Below, one piece after another: positions 46,085 to 54,760 of a DNA stretch of 64,000 bases; position 1 is the stretch's first letter, and every line of letters begins with the position of its first letter. The notes below the pieces were generated by a model. It was not told where the DNA came from and made no database searches. It saw nothing but the letters and a program-made list of their open reading frames with translations. Source of the DNA: CAVQRC01 sp963715045 (lineage in GTDB: Bacteria; Planctomycetota; Planctomycetia; Pirellulales; Lacipirellulaceae); contig CAVQRC010000025.1 of assembly GCA_963715045.1 (NCBI GenBank), positions 62,001 through 126,000 on the forward strand, read 5' to 3'. The position numbers and the translations under genes are program-made.

Positions 46085-46349
46085 GCGCGAAGCGGTTTGG
46101 GTAACCCGGCCGCAACGCATGTGGCCGCCGGAACTTGCGATTAAGAAACGCCTGCTCATGAACTGCTCTTTGATGTATCTATATTTCCGAGAAATCGGCC
46201 GGTGACAACTGCGAACCCTGAGAAACGGCCTTGGGCCGATTTCTCGAACGTGCAGCACGAATAGTCCGGGCCAAGATCCTCTGCGTGACCGGCGTTTCAG
46301 AGAGAGCTCGGGCAGCGACGTCGCGGAACAGACGCGGAGTATACGGACA

Positions 46350-47033
46350 CTACAGCCAGGATTCTTCGACTGCCCGCCGCACTGCCGCCACGCGATCATC
46401 GACCTGGAGCTTGGTGAGAATTCGATGCACATGGTTCTTGACCGTGAACGTGGAAATCACCAGCTTGGCGGCGATCTCTTTATTGCTCAGGCCTTCGGCG
46501 ATCCAAGTGAGGATCTCCAGTTCACGGCGGGTCAGGTCGACCGGCCGCACTTTCCTTCGCCAGCGGGCTTCGCGGGCGAAACCCGCGAGCTGCTCCATCA
46601 TCGATTGCATGAGCCGCGACGAACAAAAGACGCGTCCTTCGATGACGCTTTCGAGGGCTTGCTTCAGTTCCTCGAGGGAAGAGTCTTCGATGACATACCC
46701 CTGGGCGCCGGCCTCGACGCATTCCAGCAGCAGTTCGTGCTGGTAGTGTTCGTCCTCGGCGGCGGTCCCCACCAGCAGAATCACGTCTGCATTGAGTGTC
46801 TCACGAATCTGCCTTGTCAGCTCGACGGCCCGGCGTTGCGGCAGGCCCAGGTCCAGCAGTGCGACATCCGGCTGCCGACTCGCAACGGTCTCAAAGTCGG
46901 CCGAATCCCGGTCCAGCTCGGAGATCTCAAAGTGGCTGAAGCGATCGTCGGTAGAGAGGATCCACACCAGGCACTGGCGCAACAATCGATTCTGGTGGAT
47001 ACAAAGCAACCGCCTTTGATCGATCATCCGCAT
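46350..47033 (-). CDS. NarL/FixJ-type response regulator
   Basis: 227 aa. Receiver domain: VALLDLGLPQRRAVEL with D61 as phospho-acceptor and ADVILLVGTAAEDE then AGAQGYVIEDSSLEELKQAL. A LuxR-type HTH follows: LTRRELEILTWIAEGLSNKEIAAKL and TVKNHVHRILTKLQV. It is the nearest transcription factor to the exporter and FeeM-type operon (inference that it controls it). ATG 47033 is used; 47027 is an alternative. Its partner histidine kinase is not in the window. Confidence 0.85.
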   Translation of the reverse strand: MRMIDQRRLLCIHQNRLLRQCLVWILSTDDRFSHFEISELDRDSADFETVASRQPDVALLDLGLPQRRAVELTRQIRETLNADVILLVGTAAEDEHYQHELLLECVEAGAQGYVIEDSSLEELKQALESVIEGRVFCSSRLMQSMMEQLAGFAREARWRRKVRPVDLTRRELEILTWIAEGLSNKEIAAKLVISTFTVKNHVHRILTKLQVDDRVAAVRRAVEESWL

Positions 47034-47330
47034 GGCCTTAGCGTCTCAATCCGTGAGATGCACGAGGGTCGTACATCCGAGAGCGAATCCCAAGCACTGA
47101 ATTTTCAAGCAAATATTGAAAAAAAGTCAGCGACCAACGTACCACAAACGGCACGCTGATTCTTGGGTTCGATGCCTTGTCTGCTTGCAGACGAGGGCGT
47201 CAGTGACACAGACGCGCAAGCCTAACGGTCTTAGAAGCTGTGTCAACCATATAGATTGGGAGATTTGCACAAATTTTGCGGGCAACCGGGGCGGAGCGGG
47301 AGCGGCGTCGGCGGGGCGACGGGCGGCCGG

Positions 47331-47405
47331 AAGACAAGGAGACAAGGAGACTGGGAGACAAGGAGACTGGGAGACGGAGACTTGGAGACTTGGAGATCGG
47401 GAGAT
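47331..47405 (+). repeat. GGAGAC(N)G-type short tandem repeat, left arm
   Basis: Runs of GGAGACAAGGAGACTGG units of 8-9 bp, repeated about eight times. The right arm at 47820-47897 is its near reverse complement. Confidence 0.8.
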
Positions 47406-47819
47406 CGGACCGCATGGGCCCGGTTCATTTTCACGAGGATCCTGGCGAGCTTTGATTCCCTCTCTGTGTCTCCGTGCCTTTGTGAGCCCGAAACGAGAGC
47501 GAAAGAGGAAGCAGCGAATCGGGAAGGCGTCGCGGGCTCAATTCGCTCGGGAACATCAACTCCCCGCCCGCCAATCCGAAACGATAGGCCGCGGCGTGAT
47601 CTTTACGCGGCGCTCGGCAGGCAGATCTGCAGGTTTTCGCGACCGCCAAAGAACGTGTCGCGGCCGTCTCGCTCGCTTCGCGGACGATACCCTTCGCGTG
47701 AGAGCCAGAAGCCGGCCTGGCTGCCGGCAAGCCGTTTGTGCTGCGGACGGCGGCCTGAACTCCCGCCTTTACCTGAGACGATCTCAATCACCCGCAAGAG
47801 CAACCACGGGGCCTCCCTA

Positions 47820-47897
47820 TCTCCAAGTCTCCAGTGTCTCCATGTCTCCAGTGTCTCCAGTCTCCTTGTCTCCTTGTCTCCTTGTCTCCTTGTCTCC
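47820..47897 (-). repeat. GTCTCC-type short tandem repeat, right arm
   Basis: GTCTCCTTGTCTCC units repeated about nine times, just before the HlyD gene stop (47907). With the left arm it could form a very large hairpin with a ~415-nt loop. Confidence 0.8.
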
Positions 47898-47906
47898 CGT
47901 TCCAAC

Positions 47907-48986
47907 TCACATCGCCGCATCGCCCCTCACCCCGCCATCGGCGTCACCAACACCGGCCGGCTCAAAAAAAACATCCACCCGCAGCCCATAAATCAGCGGC
48001 TCCGTGGGTTCCTCCAGATCGATCCAGACCTTGCGAGTGGCCGTATCGCGGCGATCGGAAGGCCGGTCGCTCCACATCTTCTTGACGCCCATCATGGGGC
48101 TCAGGCGGACCACGCGGCCGTGGAACTCCTGGCCTGGAATGCCATCGGCCGTGATGACGGCCTCCATTCCGTCTTGAATCCGGGGCGCATCGAGTTCTTC
48201 GACAAATGCACGCACCGTGAATCGAGACACGTCGGCCATCGTGATTGGCGGTTCGCTCGACACGGAGCCGATTTCCTCCCCCACATCGACGTTCACCCGC
48301 AGAATCTGCCCGGAAATGGGGGCTTTCAGCCGCGTGTGGTCGAGTCGTGTGGCGGCGGCCTCGTACCGAGCCTCGGCAGCGGCAACTCGAGCTTCGGCGA
48401 TGCTCACATCGTCTGCTCGTGGCTGAGCGGCCAGGTTTTCGAGCCGCGCCTTTGCGGCGGCGACTTCGGCCTGCGTGCGAGCCAGCTCGGCCCGTTGATC
48501 GTCCGCCTGCTGCACTGGAATCGCGTTCGCCTGCCGCAGATGGGTCACACGTTCCCAGGTCGATTCGGCGTTTTGCAGCCTGGCCACGACTGCATCGTAG
48601 AGCGCCCGGGCCTCGTCGAGTTCGTAGCTGGTCGGGCCGTTCAGCAGTCGCTGCAACTGGGAGCGTTCTGATAGCAGTTCAGCCGAGGCGAGGGCGAGCT
48701 GGTGCGTGGCCTCGCGGGCGTCCAGGCGGAGCAGCACCTGGCCCGCCTCGACCTGCATTCCGGCGGTAACCAGGACCGCGTCAACTCGGCCCAGGATCGA
48801 TGGCCGCAACTCGATCTGCTCGGTCACGCCTTCGACGCGGCCGACTGCATAGACGCGGTTGGAGACCCGCGAAGCCGACTTAGCCGGCAGCACCGGCAGA
48901 GAGGTCGAGGGCTGGTCCTGGTAAGCGATCGCAGCGACGACCGCCACCGTCACAAGGACCGAAAAGCCGATCGTTTTCCACATCAT
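47907..48986 (-). CDS. HlyD-family membrane fusion protein (second)
   Basis: 359 aa. N-terminal helix GFSVLVTVAVVAAIAYQ; lipoyl halves VEGVTEQIELRPSILGRVDAV and LKAPISGQILRVNVDVGE; helical hairpin in the middle (LLSERSQLQRLLNGP ... ELARTQAEVAAAKARLENL). It lacks adjacent ABC partners: upstream is an IS remnant and downstream a low-complexity spacer. It resembles the HlyD at 43537 in layout, so a second, partly lost exporter or an orphan adaptor is possible. An earlier M (48986) is used. Confidence 0.8.
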   Translation of the reverse strand: MMWKTIGFSVLVTVAVVAAIAYQDQPSTSLPVLPAKSASRVSNRVYAVGRVEGVTEQIELRPSILGRVDAVLVTAGMQVEAGQVLLRLDAREATHQLALASAELLSERSQLQRLLNGPTSYELDEARALYDAVVARLQNAESTWERVTHLRQANAIPVQQADDQRAELARTQAEVAAAKARLENLAAQPRADDVSIAEARVAAAEARYEAAATRLDHTRLKAPISGQILRVNVDVGEEIGSVSSEPPITMADVSRFTVRAFVEELDAPRIQDGMEAVITADGIPGQEFHGRVVRLSPMMGVKKMWSDRPSDRRDTATRKVWIDLEEPTEPLIYGLRVDVFFEPAGVGDADGGVRGDAAM

Positions 48987-49212
48987 CTCGACGCTCAGAT
49001 CCCACGATTCCAGACCACAGGGCCGCGGAGAATACTGGCAGCCTCCCCTTCACCGCAACCCCGAAGCCAATGGAATCAAGGATTCGGGTGCAGCCTGCAC
49101 TTTGCGGGGGCTTGGTGGAGAGTGTAGAAGAGCGGTCAGGATTTTACCGCAGGTGGGGCGTTTCAGCGTGAAGCTGGGGAATACAGGGAGCCACGGATGG
49201 CAACTAGCCAGG

Positions 49213-50280
49213 ATGATTAAGCAGCGGATTGCGGCCTTCGCACGTGAATTGGCCGCAGAATTGGGCGATGTCGATGAGAGCGATGCGCTCAGTTGGCTCG
49301 ATGCGATCGAGACGTCAGGCCGTCGAAATCGGGGATGCGATTAGCGTTGAGGTGCTGCGGCAGAAGATCGATGGAGCGACCGGCCGGCGACGAGGAATCG
49401 ATCTGTCCCAAGTGCGGCAAGTTGGGTCGCTACAAAGGCCTTCGCGAGCGGGAACTGATCGGCCGACGTGGGTCGGTGACGATCAGCGATCCGGAGTACT
49501 TTTGTCCTTGCTGCCGCAAGGCTTTTTTTCCCTCTGACCAAAGCGATCGGCGTTGAGGTCGATTGCCCGTTTACGCCGGGGATGCTGCGGAAGGTAGCGT
49601 ACGCCGGTTCTCAGTCGGCGTCGTTTGTCCAGGCAGCCAACGACCTGAAAGCGCTGGCCGAAACCCAGGTTTCCCGAGAGCGGATCCAGCGTTGGACGAA
49701 GCGGGTAGGAGAAGAACGCGTCGCAGACGCGGAAACGTTGGCGAAGCAATATCAAGCGTTATCGCTGCCCGATCAGCAGAAGAGTCCCACCCCACAAGTC
49801 CCGCAAGTGGGATGGATCAGCGACGAACTGGGCTGTGCACAGGAAGCACTTCTCGCACTACACCCCGATTGTCGATTTCACACACGCGGTCTGCTACGTG
49901 TACGCTGCAGCGATGGCAGGGCGAACGAGCCAAGCGGCATGGAACGACTACCTCCGTTGGGCTCAATGGTTATGGAAGGCGCACTCGACAAGCTCATCCA
50001 AGCCATTCAAGCGAGCTCGGACCAGTTGGGGCCTCCCCCCGATGGCGATGATACCTCTCCTGCTGCGATCGTGGCACGGACCTTGGGCTATCTCCAGAAT
50101 CAACGGGGACGCATGAAGTACCACGAGTACCGTCGGCTGGGGCTGCCGATTACCAGCAGCCATATCGAGTCCACCATCAAGCAGATCAACCGTCGCGTCA
50201 AAGGCACCGAGAAATTCTGGAATCAGGGAGCCGAGCCCCTCCTCCAGTTGGCCGCCGACCACCTCAGCGCAAAGCATTAG
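49213..50280 (+). pseudogene. ISKra4-type transposase remnant (internally deleted and frameshifted)
   Basis: KQRIAAFARELAAELGDV, then in successive frames EIGDAISVEVLRQKIDGATG, SICPKCGKLGRYKG ... FCPCCRKAFFP, and TPGMLRKVAYAGSQSASFVQ with RERIQRWTKRVG, as in the ISKra4 N-terminal zinc-ribbon region. The C-terminal part is HYTPIVDFTHAVCYVYAAAMAG, LPITSSHIESTIKQINRR and RVKGTEKFWNQG. The central segment, where the first catalytic Asp and its surroundings are expected, is missing (jump near 49790-49840). So this copy cannot be active. IS ends were not identified. Confidence 0.75.
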
Positions 50281-50632
50281 AAACGTATTTGCCAATTCCC
50301 CGACCCATGATTACTAGCAGTGAACAAGGCACAGCGGCCACCAACCGCCAGTGCACTCACGGGTGTTGTAGCTCGCAGAACTCAAACCACGGCTTGGAGG
50401 ATCGGTGTTCTCTCAAAACCGGTCGCTTCGACTGGTAGGGAACCGCAAGGGTGCCAGGATCCGCCTAACACTGAACAATGTCGCGAGAACTTCAGCGTCG
50501 TCGGCGCACCAATCGCGAAATGTCCGGTTCGATCGGAAAGGACGGGCGTCTATAGCTGATCAACGATTGGTCGATTTGTGCTGCCAGACAAACCTAAATG
50601 GGCGCGGAAAGCTTGCGTCGTGATGGGTAAAC
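50281..50632. other. Spacer after the transposase remnant
   Basis: About 350 bp with no supported gene. AT content rises toward the next gene. Confidence 0.4.
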
Positions 50633-50666
50633 AAAAAACGAGGAGTCCGCCGCGGCGGACTCCTCG
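50633..50666 (-). terminator. Strong rho-independent terminator, minus strand
   Basis: CGAGGAGTCCGCC/GGCGGACTCCTCG stem (50639-50666), with A-rich sequence ACAAAAAACG on the plus strand, so reading the minus strand gives hairpin then TTTTTTGT. It follows the PEP-CTERM gene at 50696. Confidence 0.9.
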
Positions 50667-50695
50667 CAGAAAATTTCTTAGACCTGACGGCGAGA

Positions 50696-51557
50696 TTAGC
50701 GGCGGCGAGCTGCCAAACCCATCACCGCGAGACCAGCCCAAACTGCAATCGAGAATGGCTCGGGAACGACATTCACTAGGAAAGTCGCTTTGTCTTGCAG
50801 TTGCCAACCCGTTGGTGCATTCACCGCTGGGTTGACGGTGGCACTCGTAAGCACTACATCGTGGGGAGAAGGGCTACCAGCCAAATTAATTCCTACTGTA
50901 GGTTTGATCCCCCCAAAGAAAGTCTTGTCAGTGATTGTAAATCCGCCAAGCTCGAATCCGTTGACCGCAGTAATTGCTTGAATTTCAAAGAAGTCGCTGT
51001 TGGCGGCCACGATCCCTCCGATTGCGTCCCCAGTCCAGCCGTTTGCATTCGTAATCGTCGAAGAAGCTGCCGCCGGCGTGAGATTGAGTGGGTCGATCCC
51101 TCCGACTTGCGACGCGCCGGTGGGATTCGACATCACAAGGAAAATCGATTCGTCGGTCAACCCGATGCTGAAATCATCCTGGATCGAGGCATCAACGATA
51201 CTACGCAGGTCAAAAGGGTCCGCAGCATCACCGATCGGCACAATGTCGAAAACACCAGGAGCACCACCAACACGGGCTTGAAACTTTCCCGCAACAAAAA
51301 TTGTGATTTGCTGGGTTGCCAGAGTAGGCACGCTGGGGACTCCTGAGGCCTGGACGGTCGTAATATTGATAACACTCCAGAACTTGTTGCCGTCGCTGAT
51401 TCCGGCCGCTGGATTAGACAGCGTCGCGAGACTTTCGTCATTTAGCTGGTCGACAACTCCGTCGAGTGTCAACAAGCTAGTCAGCACTGATGCCGTTGGC
51501 GTCGTTAGCAGCAACGGCCGCCAACACCGCGACGACCGCGAACAATCGCATTCTCAT
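50696..51557 (-). CDS. PEP-CTERM secreted protein (frame broken after the signal peptide)
   Basis: About 286 aa. A signal peptide encoded in the first frame (MRMRLFAVVAVLAAVAAN) starts at ATG 51557, followed after a one-base break near 51510 by TASVLTSLLTLDGVVDQL, VSLATLSN-like and ITIFVAGKFQARVG, ending in the sorting tail NVVPEPFSIAVWAGLAVMGLAARRR. It is a predicted exosortase substrate, located 2.2 kb from the exosortase. The body is beta-rich, with no catalytic motif. Codon use looks more AT-rich than in the neighbours (qualitative impression). Confidence 0.75.
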
Positions 51558-51597
51558 CGAAAAAATCCTCGTACTGTAGTTGTGAAGCTTGGAAAAC

Positions 51598-52077
51598 TCA
51601 AACTCTATCGCGTATTGAGCTCTTCACGCCTTGCGGCGGCCTCAGCAATTCAGTCCCAGGAGGAGAAGGCAGTGTCAACTGCGATTCGCCCGTGAGCCAA
51701 GCGACAAGAGGTAAGTCGGGCGAATTCAGAATCGCCGGTATCTGCAGCGACGGGCTACTTGATCCCCCACCACTACTTGCCTGCGATGTTCCCGTAGTCG
51801 TGCCGCCCGTAGACGCGTCCGTCGCCAACATCCGAGCGAGAGCCAGATCGCGGTCTCGCTGCTCGAAGGTGCGGGGGATCGCTGGCCCAGTGTCCCGCGC
51901 ACGGCTCGATGTTCCGTCAATTCCTGCCGAATCGGCGGCAGCCGCCCCGCTCACCAACGTCGCGATCTCCGCTTGCGTCACAACAATCGGCAAGATGCTT
52001 GCCTCGGTATTCGTGCCAAGAACACCAACCAGCAGCATCGCGGAGGAGATGACGGTAGTGATAGGAGTGAGGTTCAT
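51598..52077 (-). CDS. Small secreted hypothetical protein
   Basis: 159 aa. A signal peptide (MNLTPITTVISSAMLLVGVLG) precedes a Ser/Gly/Thr-rich region (GGTTTGTSQASSGGGSSS) with no family motif. It is 40 bp upstream of the PEP-CTERM gene on the same strand and could be its operon partner. No sorting tail is present. Confidence 0.5.
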   Translation of the reverse strand: MNLTPITTVISSAMLLVGVLGTNTEASILPIVVTQAEIATLVSGAAAADSAGIDGTSSRARDTGPAIPRTFEQRDRDLALARMLATDASTGGTTTGTSQASSGGGSSSPSLQIPAILNSPDLPLVAWLTGESQLTLPSPPGTELLRPPQGVKSSIRDRV

Positions 52078-52550
52078 GGAAAATCATCGGTCGAGAATTT
52101 CGAACGCCCGGGATTATGGCCGCTTAATCCACCCGGGACAAGCGATATGGTTCGAATTTTCAAAAAATTGCCAACCCCCAAGGCAAGATGCGGGCTACCG
52201 ACGACGGTGGAGGGCTTGCCATTGTCGGTCGAAGCTGGCCTGCTTTCTTCAGGAATGGCCGCCCATTCCGCCCATCCCCTTCCAATGGCATGCTCGCTGT
52301 TGCATATTCGCGCAATGCCATGTCTGCTCGTTGACCACCACGGAGGGGATTGCCAGAATGCTGATTCAATGACTGATCCTGCTGCGAACACTGTTGTTGA
52401 ACGGTGGGTTCAAATCGAGGGGGCGGGCCGGGAAAGAAAGCGATCTATCAGCACACGAGACACACCAGGAGGGGTCTGGGGGCCATCTAAATCATGTTTG
52501 TGGTGGGGATTGGGGAAAATCCTGCCACCCACAACTCGACGGTTGTGGGT
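52078..52550. other. Leader/spacer between divergent secreted-protein and NusG-like genes
   Basis: About 470 bp without a supported gene. It holds the divergent promoters and the perfect hairpin at 52526-52551. Confidence 0.4.
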
Positions 52551-52551
52551 G
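52526..52551 (+). promoter_or_regulatory. Perfect hairpin in the leader of the NusG-like gene
   Basis: CACCCACAAC (52526-52535) pairs exactly with GTTGTGGGTG (52542-52551) around a 6-base loop. It sits about 70 bp before the first clearly NusG-like codons. It could be a leader RNA structure for the antiterminator or an attenuator; no T-tract follows. Confidence 0.4.
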
Positions 52552-53157
52552 TGCCGGAAAAGATAAAGACATCGCGGGCGTCGATTTCGGCCTCGGAGAG
52601 TGGTCATCTGCACTCAGATGCGGTGTATCCACAAACTCTGTTTTTGAACGAAGCCGATCTGGCTCGACGGAACCTGGTGGGTCGCCTACACCAAATCCAG
52701 GCAGGAAAAAGCCCTCGCGAGGCATCTGCGTTCCAGGCAGATACCCTACTTCCTTCCGCTGATCACGAAAAAGTCGATCTCTCGCGGCAGGGTCCGCTCG
52801 GCCCAGATCCCGCTTTTCAGCAACTATGTGTTCCTCTGCTGCTCCATCGAGCAGAGGCTCGAAGCGCTGAAATCCAACCGTGTCTGCTCCACGCTCCCGG
52901 TGGCTCCCGGCGGACCTACGCACACCTTCGCAAGCGATCTGGCTCGCATCTACACCGTCATCGCCAGCGGCAAGTCGCTCACCGCCGAGTCGCGACTTCG
53001 CGGCGGAGAACGTGTCGAAGTCACGTCAGGAGAACTCAAAGGCATCCAGGGAGTCGTGTTGCGGCGGCAGGGGAAGACCCGCCTGCTCGTTGCCGTCGAT
53101 TTTCTACAGCGAGGGGCTTCTCTCGAAATCGAGGATGATTTGTTATCGAAAGTCTAG
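52551..53157 (+). CDS. NusG-like transcription antiterminator (UpxY/LoaP type), frame broken once
   Basis: About 200 aa. The N-terminus is uncertain (candidate GTG 52551 or 52623): after YPQTLFLNEADLA the frame shifts near 52665 and continues TWWVAYTKSRQEKALARHL, then IPYFLPLITKKSI, IPLFSNYVFLCCS, the NGN core of NusG. The C-terminal KOW follows: RLRGGERVEVTSGELKGIQG, VVLRRQGKTRLLV and VDFLQRGASLEI. Specialised NusG paralogues of this type promote readthrough of long polysaccharide operons. It directly precedes the exopolysaccharide/exosortase genes. Confidence 0.8.
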
Positions 53158-53791
53158 CTCTCGTCTGTGAGCCCAGGATGCTCCATTGACGAGAGCCAGC
53201 TCAGGTCGGCCCGGTTGGTCGTGGTCACCCTCGAGCAATCGACTGATGAAGCGACCACTGCGTATCAGCATTTTTTGGAGACATTGTTCATCCCGTCTTC
53301 CCGACAACGGGTTAGAAAAAGGGGCACTGACAGCGCGACGCAGGGCTGCACGTTGGAAGTCCGATTCGCGTAACATAGCTAGAACCAGAAGTCCCAAAGA
53401 TTTTGGGCGTGTGAGTCCGGCAAGGCGGTCACGGGCCCCGCGTTGTGGCACCCTGGAGATCCGCTGAGCACCTGGCTTGGCAGGACACCGGGCAGCCAAC
53501 AAGAGGGTTCGACGTACGCAGGGAGCGGTCGCTTGATCGCTGGCGTGATTAGTTCGATAGGTGCGATGTCGAGGTAACTCGACACCCAGGATGTTGTGGT
53601 CAGCGCAACTGAGGAGAACGGAGTGCGCGCTGATTTATTGCTGCTTTCCACCTGTTTTCCGCTCACCTCGAGCTGGGCAAAATGAGCTCACCTCACGACG
53701 TATCTACCTCCTAAAGGCCCGTGTCGAACCCAAAGCGCAACACGAAAAAGATCTGTCCGCCAAGCCGGCCCGCAGCGGCGCCGCTTCGACC
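53158..53791. other. Leader between NusG-like and exosortase genes
   Basis: 634 bp with no supported gene. It includes a short TCGAG/CTCGA hairpin (53569-53582). This is where an antiterminator target or long 5' leader would be expected, but I found no clear conserved element. Confidence 0.4.
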
Positions 53792-54703
53792 ATGAGCGAA
53801 GCGACCGTGGCGACTCCCAATTCGGTCCAACTTGCCATCGCGGGCGTGGCGATGGGAGCTGTCTTTGTCTGGGCGTATTGGCCGACCGCTTGCCGCGACG
53901 ATCGGCACCTGGATTGCTGAACCCGACTACTCGCACGGGTTCCTGGTCCTGCCGATCGCCCTCTATTTCGTCTGGGCCCGGCGCGACACGTTCCCCCGCG
54001 ATCGCCATTCAGCCGTCCTGGATCGGCCTGGTTTTGATCGCCATCGCCCTGGCGGGTCGATTCGTAGCCGGACTGTTCTTCATGCAGCCCGTTGACGCCT
54101 GGACGATTCCGATCTGGGTCGCCGGCACCGTCTGTCTGCTGTTGGGAACCAAGACGCTCCGGTGGTGCCTGCCGTCGATCGTGTTCCTGTGGTTCATGAT
54201 GCCGCTTCCCTACGGCGCGGAACGGTGGCTCAGCGTGCCGCTGCAGCGAGTCGCCACCGACGTCGGCACCGATAGGTTTACGCCTCGTCAACCTGCCGGC
54301 GATTGCCGAGGGGAATACGATCTGGATCGGGGAGGAGCAGCTCGAAGTGGAACAGGCCTGTTCAGGGCTCCGCATCATCGTCGGCGTCGTCGCCCTCGCA
54401 TTCGCGTTCATCCTGTTCTCCAACTGGGCCTGGTGGCAGAAGGCGATTGCCCTGGTGATGTCGATTCCGATCGCCATCCTCGCCAATGCGGTTCGCATCA
54501 TCGGCACCGGAATCCTGATCACGAATGTCTCAGGCGAGGCCGCTCAGCGGTTCAGCCACGATTTCGCCGGCCTCGTCATGATCCCGCTGGCCGCGGCGTT
54601 GTTCTGGCTCCTGCTGGTCTACCTCGATCGGCTGTTCCCGCTCGTCGACGAAGCCCGGCTGACGCCTGTGCGACACGTTCCGGAGCGGGGCACTCCCAAT
54701 TAA
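53792..54703 (+). CDS. Exosortase (PEP-CTERM protein-sorting transpeptidase), several frame breaks
   Basis: About 300 aa over four frames, each one base ahead of the last (breaks near 53887, 53992 and 54283). Hydrophobic helices include AIAGVAMGAVFVWAYWP, LPIALYFVWARRD, SWIGLVLIAIALAGRFVAGLF and VAGTVCLLLGTKTL. The catalytic triad region is intact: EVEQACSGLRII (Cys), NAVRIIGTGI (Arg) and RFSHDFAG (His). At least one break has 5 C where 4 restore the frame. It cleaves PEP-CTERM tails at the membrane. ATG 53792 is the first clear start. Confidence 0.83.
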
Positions 54704-54760
54704 GCGCTTACCACTAAAACAATCGAACATGCACCGATTCCTTTTCACTCAGAGCCTCCC

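Larger units (their letters stand above)
45495..46349. other. Spacer with two palindromic elements
   Basis: About 850 bp. Frame 45601-45909 (about 100 aa) is Arg/Gln-rich and unrecognised. It contains a degenerate repeat copy at 45909-45987 and a large perfect inverted repeat at 46026-46084. No gene is supported. Confidence 0.4.
47034..47906. other. Spacer with low-complexity inverted repeat
   Basis: 873 bp. The central 400 bp are flanked by complementary purine- and pyrimidine-rich repeats (see 47331 and 47820). Frames here are Ser/Pro/Arg-rich shadows. Confidence 0.45.

Noticed and set aside
47331..47897. CRISPR-like array in the GGAGAC repeats
   Set aside because: Units are 8-9 bp, with no spacers and no constant repeat of 24 bp or more; no cas genes are nearby.
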